From Cellulosilyticum sp. I15G10I2 (lineage in GTDB: Bacteria; Bacillota; Clostridia; Lachnospirales; Cellulosilyticaceae), in NCBI RefSeq assembly GCF_900095725.1, contig NZ_FMMP01000006.1, forward strand, positions 310,001-374,000: a stretch of 64,000 nt of DNA. The letters are read 5' to 3'. Made by a program: the position numbers and the translations under genes. The stretch's first letter is position 1; each line of letters opens with the position of its first letter. The notes beneath the pieces were generated by a model. That model saw nothing but the letters and a program-made list of their open reading frames with translations, was not told the DNA's origin and ran no database searches. Positions 18,567-27,422 of this stretch are shown piece after piece.

Positions 18567-19925
18567 ATGAAAAAAGTATTAGCAATGTCAATGGCAACAT
18601 GTTTACTAGCAACTTCAATGGTTGGATGTGCAGGGGGGAATAAGCCAGCACCAGCACCAGCTCCAGCAGAACAAAAAACTGATACACCAGCAGCAACACC
18701 AGCTGATAGCAAAGAGCAAGTTGAACTTAGAATTTCTTGGTGGGGCGGAGATGACAGACATACAGCTACATTGGACGCTATTAAAAAGTTTGAGGAGTTA
18801 AATCCAAATATAAAAGTAAAATCAGAGTATGGCGGCTGGGATGGTCATCCAGAGAAGATAACAACACAACTTGCTGGCAATACAGCAACAGATATTATCC
18901 AAGTTAACTATGACTGGTTAGCTAGGTTATCAAAAGACGGTTCTGGATTTTATGATCTCAATGAGTTAAGCAGCATTCTTGAGCTTAACAATTATTCTGA
19001 AAATGCATTAGCTTTTGGTATGAGAAATAATATTTTAAATGCTGTTCCAGTATCTACTACAGGAAGAAGTGCTTTCTATAACAAGACAACCTTTGATAAG
19101 TTTGGAGCAACTATTCCATCAACATGGGATGAACTTATTGCTTCAGCAGAAAAATTCAATGAAGCGGGATTTTACCCATTTGACCTTGACAATGGTGCTG
19201 GATTCACAACTTGGTATTTAGCCGTTGTCTATATGCAACAAAAAACAGGAAAAGATTTTATCAATGCAGATGGAACACTCGGGTTTACAGAGGAAGATAT
19301 CAAAGAAGGCTTAGAATTTTATAAACTTTTAGAAGATAAAAAAGTAGTTAGAGGCGTTGAAGCAAGAACAAATGAAGCAGGAACAACACCACTTTTCCAA
19401 ACGCCAAGCTGGATTGATGGTAAAGTAGCAGGGGTACTTGAATGGGGTAGTTCAGTAGGTAAATATGAGCAACCATTAGTTGAAAAAGGTCAAGAACTTG
19501 TTCTTGGTGACCTTCCAATGTTACCAGATTCAAAAATGACGGGCTGGTTTATGAAACCTTCTCTTATGTTCTCAATTAACAAAAATACAAAATATCCAGA
19601 AGAATCAGCAATGCTTCTAAATTTCTTATTAAATGACCCAGAAGCTGCAGTGATATTGGGTACATCAAGAGGTATTCCAACAAGTACATCTGCTTTAGAA
19701 GCTTTAAAAGCAGCAGGCAAATTAGAAGGCTTAGCATTTGAATCAACAGAGCAAATTAATAATAGTAACCCAACTATTATTAGTCCTTATATGGAAAATG
19801 CAAAAATGAAAGAAATTTACACTGAAGCAATCGATCGTGTTTCTTATAAAGTATCTTCTATCGAAGAAACAGCTAAATTAATGCATGAAAAATTAACTGC
19901 ACAGTTAGCAGAATTAACAAAATAA
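18567..19925 (+). CDS. sugar ABC transporter substrate-binding lipoprotein
   Basis: A 452-residue extracellular solute-binding protein of family 1. Its lipoprotein signal peptide ends in the lipobox SMVGC (Cys21), followed by an Ala/Pro-rich linker of about 25 residues and the binding domain starting at VELRISWWGGDDRHTATLDA. It should deliver an oligosaccharide to the two permeases that follow. With a pectinesterase and a GH28 next door, methylated oligogalacturonides are the likely ligand (inference from context). No ATPase gene is present, so a shared MsmK-type ATPase encoded elsewhere probably powers the system. A hairpin follows the stop. Confidence 0.92.
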   Translation: MKKVLAMSMATCLLATSMVGCAGGNKPAPAPAPAEQKTDTPAATPADSKEQVELRISWWGGDDRHTATLDAIKKFEELNPNIKVKSEYGGWDGHPEKITTQLAGNTATDIIQVNYDWLARLSKDGSGFYDLNELSSILELNNYSENALAFGMRNNILNAVPVSTTGRSAFYNKTTFDKFGATIPSTWDELIASAEKFNEAGFYPFDLDNGAGFTTWYLAVVYMQQKTGKDFINADGTLGFTEEDIKEGLEFYKLLEDKKVVRGVEARTNEAGTTPLFQTPSWIDGKVAGVLEWGSSVGKYEQPLVEKGQELVLGDLPMLPDSKMTGWFMKPSLMFSINKNTKYPEESAMLLNFLLNDPEAAVILGTSRGIPTSTSALEALKAAGKLEGLAFESTEQINNSNPTIISPYMENAKMKEIYTEAIDRVSYKVSSIEETAKLMHEKLTAQLAELTK

Positions 19926-19951
19926 TAGACAACTATTTATGATAGAGAGGG

Positions 19952-19976
19952 GTATTCTTGTATAGTACAAGAATAC
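19952..19976 (+). promoter_or_regulatory. intercistronic hairpin after the binding-protein gene
   Basis: Perfect 11-bp stem (GTATTCTTGTA / TACAAGAATAC, three-base loop) with a weak pyrimidine tract after it. Such hairpins commonly let the binding protein be made in excess of the permeases by partial termination or 3' mRNA protection. Confidence 0.6.
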
Positions 19977-20010
19977 TCTTACTCTATGATATAAAGGAGG
20001 AGGGCCGAAA

Positions 20011-20934
20011 GTGGAAAAAGACAATGCAGTAAAAAAAGTGCAAAAAGCAAGTTTTAAACAGGATAAATGGATTGGACTAGCCTATATAGCGCCATGGTTA
20101 ATTGGCTTCTTGGTATTTACGCTTTATCCTATTGTTGCTTCATTTTATTTAAGTTTTACAGAATATAATTTGATGAGTGCACCAATATTTGTGGGCCTCG
20201 AAAATTTTCAACGCCTGATTGCAGATAAAGATTTTATTAAAGCATTAACTGTTACAGGTAAATATGTTATTTTTGTTGTACCTTTAAAATTAGCGTTTTC
20301 TCTATTTGTTGCATCTATACTCAATATGAACCTTAAAGGTATTAACTATTTTAGAACAGCGTACTATATCCCATCCATTTTAGGATCTAATGTAGCTATA
20401 GCTATTTTATGGAAGTTTTTATTCTCTACTGATGGGCTTATTAATCAGGTGCTGGGGGTTGTTAATATAGCACCAGTAAGTTGGTTTGGCCAAGCGACAC
20501 CAGCTATGTTTACAATTGTACTTCTTAGAGTATGGGAATTTGGATCTACGATGGTTATTTTCCTCGCTGCACTTAAGGAAGTTCCAGGCGAGCTTTATGA
20601 AGCAGCATCTGTAGATGGTTCGACGAAAATGAGAAATTTTGTTAATATAACGTTACCTATTATAACACCTGTTATCTTTTTTAACTTTGTTATGCAGTTA
20701 GTTCATGCTTTTCAAGAGTTTACTGCGCCATACCTCATTACAAGCGGAGGGCCAATGAAAGGTACTTATTTATTACCTATGATGATTTATGAAAATACTT
20801 TTAAATATTATAACATGGGTTATGCAAGTGCTATGTCATGGATTTTATTCATTATTATAATGGTATTTACATTAATTACATTTAAAAGCTCTAAGTATTG
20901 GGTATTCTACAACGATAATGGAGGTGAATCATAA
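20011..20934 (+). CDS. sugar ABC transporter permease (MalF/UgpA type)
   Basis: A 307-residue permease with about six membrane segments (first: IGLAYIAPWLIGFLVFTLYP). The ATPase-contact EAA loop reads ELYEAASVDGSTKMRNFVNI followed by TLPIITPV. Start is a GTG behind AAAGGAGGAGGG. The stop overlaps the ATG of the second permease (TAATG), so the two subunits are translated in step. Belongs to the CUT1 class for oligosaccharides. Confidence 0.92.
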   Translation: MEKDNAVKKVQKASFKQDKWIGLAYIAPWLIGFLVFTLYPIVASFYLSFTEYNLMSAPIFVGLENFQRLIADKDFIKALTVTGKYVIFVVPLKLAFSLFVASILNMNLKGINYFRTAYYIPSILGSNVAIAILWKFLFSTDGLINQVLGVVNIAPVSWFGQATPAMFTIVLLRVWEFGSTMVIFLAALKEVPGELYEAASVDGSTKMRNFVNITLPIITPVIFFNFVMQLVHAFQEFTAPYLITSGGPMKGTYLLPMMIYENTFKYYNMGYASAMSWILFIIIMVFTLITFKSSKYWVFYNDNGGES

Positions 20935-21821
20935 TGAATGCAGGCGTGAATTCAGAGTATGCAAGACAAAGAAAGAGAGAACTCAGAAGAAATACTAAGC
21001 TAGTATGTTTGTATATTATACTTATTTTTGTTGCGATTATTATGCTTTACCCTATTGTGTGGTTAGTAGGAGCTTCTTTTAAAAGTAATGCAGATATTTT
21101 TACATCTATAGGTTTTATACCAAAGTCACTTGATTTTACGCCCTATATACAAGGGTGGAAGACAGCAACTGAATTTACAATGGGACATTATTTCTTAAAT
21201 ACTTTTAAAATAGTTATTCCTAAAGCGATCTTCGTAGTCATTTCAGCAACGCTTACTGCTTACGGTTTTGCTAGATTTAATTTTCCATATAAAAAACTCT
21301 TTTTTGCTATTTTAATAGGTACATTACTACTACCTAATATTATTTTAAGAATTCCAAGCTATATGATGTGGAAAACATTTGGTATGTTAGATACGTATGT
21401 ACCATTGGTACTACCATCATTATTTGCAACCGATGTATTCTTTGTATTTATGTTAGTGCAATTTTTTAGAGGTATTCCAAAAGATTTAGATGAATCTGCA
21501 AAAATAGATGGGTGCAGCAGTCTTAAGACGTTAATATACATCTTGGTACCTGTATTAAAACCAGCTATTATATCTTGTGGCTTATTTACTTTCTTATGGA
21601 CCATGAATGATTTTATGGGGCCATTGATCTTCATATCTTCAGTTGAAAAGTATCCTTTAACTATTGCTTTAAAAATGTCAATGGATGCAACTGGTGGCTC
21701 TTTTGACTGGAACAAGATTATTGCGATGTCGTTACTTGGGCTTTTACCATCTATTCTTGTCTTCTTTTCAGCACAAAAGTATTTTATTGAGGGAATTTCA
21801 AGCAGTGGTATAAAAGGTTAG
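20934..21821 (+). CDS. sugar ABC transporter permease (MalG/UgpE type)
   Basis: A 295-residue second permease with six predicted membrane segments. The EAA motif reads DLDESAKIDGCSSLKTLIYI followed by LVPVLKPA. A basic cytoplasmic N-terminus (YARQRKRELRRNTK) precedes the first segment. Partner of the preceding permease in a CUT1 importer; the GH28 gene starts 16 bp after its stop, so both are probably in one operon. Confidence 0.92.
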   Translation: MNAGVNSEYARQRKRELRRNTKLVCLYIILIFVAIIMLYPIVWLVGASFKSNADIFTSIGFIPKSLDFTPYIQGWKTATEFTMGHYFLNTFKIVIPKAIFVVISATLTAYGFARFNFPYKKLFFAILIGTLLLPNIILRIPSYMMWKTFGMLDTYVPLVLPSLFATDVFFVFMLVQFFRGIPKDLDESAKIDGCSSLKTLIYILVPVLKPAIISCGLFTFLWTMNDFMGPLIFISSVEKYPLTIALKMSMDATGGSFDWNKIIAMSLLGLLPSILVFFSAQKYFIEGISSSGIKG

Positions 21822-21836
21822 AGAGGAGATACTATT

Positions 21837-23396
21837 ATGCAATGGCATGCAGTCAATATAACCGCTACCACGATTACGATTGAATTAGAAAATGAGTCTT
21901 GCTATTTCTCAGACCAAACCTATAATTTATATGTGAATGATTTGCTGATGTATTCAGTGACGACCAATGTATTTACAATTTCTAATTTGAAGGCTAATCA
22001 AGAATATAAAATAAAGTTAGTTACAGAGGACAATACATCTGAAAATGTTCAAATACTATGTACCCATTCTGAATCGGCAGTACTTAATATAAGAGATTTT
22101 GGAGCAGTAGGAGATGGGGAGCATAGCGATACCGGCGCAATACAAGCTGCAATATCAGTTGCTCCGAAGGGGGCACGGGTTGTGGTGCCAAAAGGAGTTT
22201 ACAGATGTACTGCTATCTTTTTAAAAAGTCATATAACGTTAGATTTAGAAGAGGGAGCTGTACTATTAGGGAACTGCAAAAGAGAAGACTATCCTATTTT
22301 ACCAAGCAAGGTACACAATACTGATAGAAATGAAAGTTATTGTCTGTCTTTTTGGGAAGGGGAACCAGCGGAGGCATACGCAAGTCTTATTACAGGGATT
22401 GATCTAGAAAATGTTCAAGTAGTAGGCACAGGAACAATTGATGCTAATGCAGGAGCTGGGGATTGGTGGGTGGATTGTAAAACTAAAAGAGGTGCATGGC
22501 GTCCTAGAACAATTTATTTAGTAAATTGTAAGAACGTCATCGTTAAAGGTGTCCAGATAAAAAATTCACCATCTTGGACGATTCACCCAGTTAGGTGTCA
22601 ACAAATACAGTTTATTAATATTTCTATAGAAAACCCTAAAGATTCACCTAATACAGATGGCATTAATCCTGAATCGTGTAATGATGTAGAGATTCTAGGT
22701 GTTAACTTTTCTTTAGGAGATGACTGTGTGGCTATTAAATCAGGTAAATATGCAGTAAGGCCGTCAGTTGTTATACCAAGTGAAAATATCAAGATCAGAA
22801 ATTGTTTAATGAAATATGGCCACGGAGCAGTTGTAATAGGCAGTGAAATGTCTGGCGGCGTAAAAAATGTATGCGTAGAGAAATGTTTTTTTATGAATAC
22901 AGACAGAGGTATTAGAATTAAAACAAGAAGAGGAAGAGGCAGCACTGCAATCGTTGATAGTATTTATGTTAAAAATATAAAAATGGATGGAGTCCTTACG
23001 CCATTTACGATTAACTCATTCTACTTTTGTGATAGTGATGGCAAAACAGAATATGTATGGAGTAAAGAAAAGTTACCCAAAGATGAAAGAACTCCTTTAA
23101 TAGGAGCCCTTACGTTTGAAAATATTCATTGCATTAATACTGAAGTGTGCGCAGGATTTATGTATGGTTTGCCAGAAGAAAAGATTAGGAGTCTTTCTTT
23201 TAGTAATATACATATAAATTATAAGGAAGATGCTCAAGCAGATTATCCAGAAATGTTAAGTTTTCAGGATAAACTTGTGAGATCTGGCTTTATATTTAAA
23301 AATATACTTAAATTAAGACTTAATAATGTTAGTCTGGTCAATCCATTAGGAGAAGCCTTACAACTAGAAAATATTGAAGATTATTTAGTAGAGTAG
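21837..23396 (+). CDS. GH28 polygalacturonase, predicted cytoplasmic
   Basis: A 519-residue glycoside hydrolase of family 28. Residues 1-80 form a fibronectin-III-like beta domain, then the beta-helix begins at LNIRDFGAVGDGEHSDTGAI. The catalytic set is complete: NTDGINPESC, LGDDCVAIKSGK (Asp-Asp), YGHGAVVIGSEMSGG and RGIRIKTRRG. No signal peptide is visible. The N-terminal domain and cytoplasmic location fit exo-acting enzymes that trim imported oligogalacturonides to galacturonate units. It is the last gene of the importer operon, and its end overlaps the convergent regulator gene by 16 bp. Confidence 0.92.
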   Translation: MQWHAVNITATTITIELENESCYFSDQTYNLYVNDLLMYSVTTNVFTISNLKANQEYKIKLVTEDNTSENVQILCTHSESAVLNIRDFGAVGDGEHSDTGAIQAAISVAPKGARVVVPKGVYRCTAIFLKSHITLDLEEGAVLLGNCKREDYPILPSKVHNTDRNESYCLSFWEGEPAEAYASLITGIDLENVQVVGTGTIDANAGAGDWWVDCKTKRGAWRPRTIYLVNCKNVIVKGVQIKNSPSWTIHPVRCQQIQFINISIENPKDSPNTDGINPESCNDVEILGVNFSLGDDCVAIKSGKYAVRPSVVIPSENIKIRNCLMKYGHGAVVIGSEMSGGVKNVCVEKCFFMNTDRGIRIKTRRGRGSTAIVDSIYVKNIKMDGVLTPFTINSFYFCDSDGKTEYVWSKEKLPKDERTPLIGALTFENIHCINTEVCAGFMYGLPEEKIRSLSFSNIHINYKEDAQADYPEMLSFQDKLVRSGFIFKNILKLRLNNVSLVNPLGEALQLENIEDYLVE

Positions 23397-24232
23397 TATT
23401 TTCTATATTGTTGAGGCGAAAGTCCTGTAACTAATTTAAAAGTTCTACTAAAGTGAGAACTACTTGAAAAACCAACCTTCTCAGCTATATCAGCGATTTT
23501 TACGGAGGAACGTTCAAGTAGTTCTTTTGCTTCCCTAATTCTTAAGCTGTTGATATACTCCACGATAGAGAGGTTAGTCGATTTTTTAAATATTTTACTT
23601 AAATAAAAAGGACTTATATAAAATTTTTCAGCTATAGAAGTTAGGGTAAGCTCATCGCTATAATTTGCACTTATATATTTTAAAATTTTATCAACTTTAG
23701 TATTAACAATTTGATGAGAATCATATTCTTTTTCTTTAAGTATTTCAATATACTCTTTAGTCATAATGAGAAGCTCCGATAGAAGAAGTTGCAGCAAAAC
23801 TTTATGATCATCAGGTTTTTCAATACCCACTTCTACAAGTCTATTTAATATACCTTCAATAATAAGCTTATACTTAAAAGAAAGCGGCAGAACTGTAAAT
23901 TTTGTTTTAAAAATAGAAGTTAAATCCATAGACTTAAGATGAATTGAAAAGTCATCAATAAAGCTTTGACTAAAGTTGATGACAATACGACTATGCGGAA
24001 TATCCCCCATATTAGCTGTTTTATGTACAGCATCAGCATCAATAAGAACAAGGTTTCCGGAGTTTACCAAGTAAATGGAATCATCAATAAAATATTTTCG
24101 TGAACCTTCAAGAAGATAGTAAATTTCATATTTTTTATGCATATGAAAAAAATCCATATTATAAAAAGTTCTTTTCTCAGTTTTATCTATAAAAAAGTCA
24201 TAGTGCGGTTCAAACACAACATCTTTAACCAT
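23381..24232 (-). CDS. AraC family transcriptional regulator
   Basis: A 283-residue regulator. The N-terminal cupin-like sensor (about residues 1-150) contains FFHMHKKYEIYYLLEGSRKYF. Two helix-turn-helix units follow: LTSIAEKFYISPFYLSKIFK and VKIADIAEKVGFSSSSHFSR, ending with the AraC signature FKLVTGLSPQQYRKY. Its place at the end of the pectin operon suggests that it senses a pectin breakdown product and controls the pectinesterase and importer promoters. This is inference from location. Confidence 0.9.
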   Translation of the reverse strand: MVKDVVFEPHYDFFIDKTEKRTFYNMDFFHMHKKYEIYYLLEGSRKYFIDDSIYLVNSGNLVLIDADAVHKTANMGDIPHSRIVINFSQSFIDDFSIHLKSMDLTSIFKTKFTVLPLSFKYKLIIEGILNRLVEVGIEKPDDHKVLLQLLLSELLIMTKEYIEILKEKEYDSHQIVNTKVDKILKYISANYSDELTLTSIAEKFYISPFYLSKIFKKSTNLSIVEYINSLRIREAKELLERSSVKIADIAEKVGFSSSSHFSRTFKLVTGLSPQQYRKYYSTK

Positions 24233-24242
24233 AAAAACCTCC

Positions 24243-25100
24243 TTATTTATGTGCTGATCCTAGTCTATTATGCATCGCATCTAGGATATCATAAGGAATT
24301 TTGAGATCCCCGTAACCTATGCCGATATCAAGTCCAGGTTTGTTTTCACCATGAAAATCACTGCCCCCAGTGGGCAATAATTTATATTTTAAACATAAAG
24401 CTGAAAGCTCTTGGACATCTTCTTTAGTATGCGTAGAATAGTGTGTTTCTACACCATCTAAACCTAGTGTAATAAGTTCCTTTAACAGAAGCTCTTTATC
24501 AAAAGACGTAAGTCCATATAAATTTGGATGTGCAAGGACTGCAAGTCCGCCAGCAAGATGAATGGTTTTGATACATTCTTCAGGCGTTACTCTAACCCGC
24601 GGTATGTAGGCGGGTTTGTCATGCCCAATATATTTATCAAAAGCTTCACTACGGGTTTTAACATAACCTTTTTTATAAAGCGCAGTTGCAACATGGGCAC
24701 GTGTTAAGATGGTTTCAGGGGGATTATCACCCAGTAGATCAGCTTCCGTAATAATAAGTCCTAAGGTGTTAAGTTTTTCGACCATTTTAGCATTTCTTTG
24801 TACACGGTTCTGTATAATAGATTTTAGTTTTTCTTCAAGAATATCACTATGGTGATCAATATAATAACCTAGAATGTGAATTTCTCCGGATTTATATTCA
24901 GCTGAAAATTCTATGCCAGGGACTACTGTAAGGTCAATTTCTAATCCTTTAAGCGCACACGCTTCAATCCCAGAAATAGTATCATGATCTGTAAGTGCTA
25001 TGGCACTTAATCCCTTAGCCTTTGCATAAATAGCAAGATCCGTTGGAGAGAGTGTACCATCAGAAATATTTGAATGAACGTGCAAATCAATTAGTTTCAT
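24243..25100 (-). CDS. PHP domain phosphoesterase
   Basis: A 285-residue PHP-domain protein similar in layout to TrpH/RNase AM (YciV). Metal-binding motifs are DLHVHSNISDG at the N-terminus, ALTDHDTISG, PGIEFSAEY with GEIHILGYY, LAVLAHPNLYG, and GSDFHGENKPG near the end. Members hydrolyse nucleoside 3',5'-bisphosphates or trim RNA 5' ends. It lies 10 bp downstream of the AraC regulator start on the same strand, so the regulator may be translated from the same message. Confidence 0.85.
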   Translation of the reverse strand: MKLIDLHVHSNISDGTLSPTDLAIYAKAKGLSAIALTDHDTISGIEACALKGLEIDLTVVPGIEFSAEYKSGEIHILGYYIDHHSDILEEKLKSIIQNRVQRNAKMVEKLNTLGLIITEADLLGDNPPETILTRAHVATALYKKGYVKTRSEAFDKYIGHDKPAYIPRVRVTPEECIKTIHLAGGLAVLAHPNLYGLTSFDKELLLKELITLGLDGVETHYSTHTKEDVQELSALCLKYKLLPTGGSDFHGENKPGLDIGIGYGDLKIPYDILDAMHNRLGSAHK

Positions 25101-25192
25101 AGATTTTCCTCCTTTATAGTATTATTTTATCATACTTATGCTTAAATGCACGTAAAATATTAGTAGCTTTAATGATAAAGGAGGGGAAGCAG

Positions 25193-25603
25193 ATGGTTAA
25201 ACATAAATCAAAAAGCAAACAAACGCTTGATATGCCAAAAGCAGTTATGGCGATGCTTAAAGCAAATGTAATGGCATATGTTGTAACTGCAATTTTTATT
25301 CTATTAGGTTCTATTGTTCTTACATACACAAATGCCTCGGCAGCTGTTGAGAATTGGATTGTACTTATTGGTATTATTTTATCGGCTTTTTTAGCAGGGT
25401 TTGATACTGCAAAAGTAGATACAAGAAATGGCTATAAGTGGGGAGCTTTAGGTGGTGTATTATACTTTATTTTATTTCTAATATTAGGTACAATGGTTAA
25501 AGAACTCAAAGGACTGGCACCATCCGTTATTTTCACAATAGCACTCACTATTCTTATTAGCAGTACTATAGCGGGAATGATTTCAGTGAATTATGGAAAA
25601 TAG
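25193..25603 (+). CDS. TIGR04086-type membrane protein
   Basis: A 136-residue membrane protein with four predicted segments. These include AMLKANVMAYVVTAIFILLG, NWIVLIGIILSAFLAGFD, YFILFLILGTMV, and a final IFTIALTILISSTIAGMISV. A Lys-rich N-terminus (MVKHKSKSKQ) leads in. The first ATG, seven codons upstream, lies within the ribosome-binding region, so the ATG after GGAGGGG is used. The layout and its position directly before the SCIFF genes match the clostridial TIGR04086 family, whose function is unknown. Confidence 0.7.
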   Translation: MVKHKSKSKQTLDMPKAVMAMLKANVMAYVVTAIFILLGSIVLTYTNASAAVENWIVLIGIILSAFLAGFDTAKVDTRNGYKWGALGGVLYFILFLILGTMVKELKGLAPSVIFTIALTILISSTIAGMISVNYGK

Positions 25604-25679
25604 CTCTTTAAGTTGTTTGCAAACCTATTAACATATGTTATAATAAAACAGGTTTGTAATCAGGAGGGAGAATATCACT

Positions 25680-25817
25680 ATGAAACACATTAAAACATTA
25701 AACACTAAAAATTTACCATGCAGTGCAAAAAAAGGTGGATGCGGAGAATGTCAAACATCATGCCAATCAGCTTGTAAAACATCTTGTACTGTAGGAAATC
25801 AAGCTTGCGAAAAATAA
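25680..25817 (+). CDS. scfA: SCIFF ribosomally made peptide precursor
   Basis: A 45-residue peptide of the SCIFF family (six Cys in forty-five residues), found in almost all Clostridia. It begins MKHIKTLNTKN and holds the core CGECQTSCQSACKTSC, with later Cys43. Cys are at 14, 21, 24, 28, 32, 36 and 43, one more than the family name implies. The radical-SAM enzyme encoded next installs Cys-to-Thr thioether links in this family. AGGAGGG sits ahead of the start. It is too short for usual gene cut-offs but the match is clear. Confidence 0.93.
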   Translation: MKHIKTLNTKNLPCSAKKGGCGECQTSCQSACKTSCTVGNQACEK

Positions 25818-25827
25818 TTTTGCATGC

Positions 25828-25857
25828 AGCAGTGACTTCTGGTCGCTGCTTTTATTT
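25828..25857 (+). terminator. hairpin between the SCIFF peptide and its maturase
   Basis: AGCAGTGAC / GTCGCTGCT (one G-T pair) with a five-base loop and a T-rich tail. As a partial terminator it would keep the maturase message lower than the peptide message. Confidence 0.65.
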
Positions 25858-25959
25858 TGGCAAAGAAGCGTATAAAAGTATAAATAACTTGCAAAATATA
25901 CCTTCTTTACAAGGATGTTGCTATAGTAAATGTGATCTATAAAGAGAAAGGATGATGGC

Positions 25960-27312
25960 ATGATCCATAAGTTTAAATTCGAAAATTCTAATATTGTTAT
26001 GGATATACATAGCGGAAGTATTCACATACTAGATGATATAGCGTATGAAATAGTGGATGACTTACCTATTTTGTCTAAGCACGCTATCATAGAGAAATAT
26101 AAAGAGATTTTTAGTGAAAAAGAAATTGAAGAAGCTATAGAAGAATTGACTGAGCTTAAAGATCATGAAATGCTCTATACTAAAGATTCTTATGAGCAGT
26201 TTGTGCCTGCGTTTTTAGAAAGAGAGCCTGTGGTTAAGGCGCTTTGTCTTCATGTAGCACATGATTGTAACCTAGCTTGCAAGTATTGTTTTGCAGGAGA
26301 GGGAGAATATCATGGGGAACGCGGTATGATGAGTCTTGAAGTAGGAAAAAAGGCAGTAGATTTTATTATTGAAAATTCTAAGCACCGAAATAATATAGAA
26401 ATAGATTTCTTTGGTGGTGAACCCCTTATGAATTTTGAAGTTGTAAAAGGGGTCGTAGAGTATGCAAGACTTCGGGAAAAAGAAACAGGAAAACATTTTA
26501 GGTTTACTATGACAACAAATGGGGTACTCTTAAATGATGAGATTATAGAGTATCTTAATGAGAATATGTACAATGTTGTTTTGAGTTTAGACGGCAGGCC
26601 AGAGGTGAATGACCTTATGCGTCCGACCCCTAACGGCAAAGGAAGTTATGAGATCATTCTGCCAAAATTTAAAAAGCTTGTGGAAAAAAGAAAGGGTAAA
26701 CAGTATTATGTAAGAGGGACTTATACCCATCATAATCTTGATTTTGCAGAAGATGTTAAACATATTACTGAGGCAGGCTTTAAAGAAGTTTCTATTGAAC
26801 CAGTGGTTGCACCAACTAGCATGCATTATGCCTTGCAAGAAGCTGATGTAGAGAGAATATGCAGTGAATATGAAGTGCTAGCAAAACATATGCTTAATCT
26901 TGCTAGATCAGGTGAATCTTTTAATTTCTTTCACTTTATGATCAATCTAGAAGATGGGCCTTGCGTGCATAAAAGGCTTGCAGGATGTGGGGCAGGAACA
27001 GAGTATTTAGCAGTTACACCAAATGGGGACTTGTATCCATGCCATCAGTTTGTAGGTTTGCCTGAGTTTAAAATGGGACATGTTGCTGACGGGGTTACCG
27101 CATTAGATCTTAGAGCCAAGTTTGAAAAATGTAATGTATATAGCAAAGATGCATGTAAAAAATGTTGGGCAAAGCTCCATTGTAGCGGTGGGTGTGCTGC
27201 AAATTCCTATAATTTTCATGGCGATATTCATGCAGTTTATGATATCGGCTGTGATCTTCAAAAGAAAAGGCTGGAATGTGCAATTGGCATGAGGGCTGAA
27301 CAACTTATATGA
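25960..27312 (+). CDS. scfB: SCIFF maturase, radical-SAM/SPASM thioether synthase
   Basis: A 450-residue radical-SAM enzyme. An N-terminal peptide-recognition (RRE-like) region of about 90 residues comes first, then the cluster motif CNLACKYCFAGEGEYH (Cys-x3-Cys-x2-Cys). The SPASM domain has C-G-A-G-T-E-Y, the strand VTPNGDLYPCHQFVG, and a Cys-rich end (CKKCWAKLHCSGGCAANSY, then GCDLQKKRLEC) for auxiliary Fe-S clusters. Acts in the cytoplasm on the SCIFF precursor encoded just upstream. Confidence 0.95.
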   Translation: MIHKFKFENSNIVMDIHSGSIHILDDIAYEIVDDLPILSKHAIIEKYKEIFSEKEIEEAIEELTELKDHEMLYTKDSYEQFVPAFLEREPVVKALCLHVAHDCNLACKYCFAGEGEYHGERGMMSLEVGKKAVDFIIENSKHRNNIEIDFFGGEPLMNFEVVKGVVEYARLREKETGKHFRFTMTTNGVLLNDEIIEYLNENMYNVVLSLDGRPEVNDLMRPTPNGKGSYEIILPKFKKLVEKRKGKQYYVRGTYTHHNLDFAEDVKHITEAGFKEVSIEPVVAPTSMHYALQEADVERICSEYEVLAKHMLNLARSGESFNFFHFMINLEDGPCVHKRLAGCGAGTEYLAVTPNGDLYPCHQFVGLPEFKMGHVADGVTALDLRAKFEKCNVYSKDACKKCWAKLHCSGGCAANSYNFHGDIHAVYDIGCDLQKKRLECAIGMRAEQLI

Positions 27313-27422
27313 TAAAATAAAAGAAAAGATGATATAATTATTCTTTTTAATTGACTATATTTTGTAGTAATTATATAATCAACTTATTGTAAGCTTAAAG
27401 AGGAGTTTAAGGAGGAAAGACA

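Noticed and set aside
25600-27320. Bacteriocin-type operon with immunity and transport genes around the Cys-rich peptide
   Set aside because: The peptide matches SCIFF and the neighbouring enzyme its known maturase; no peptidase-containing transporter or immunity gene is present.
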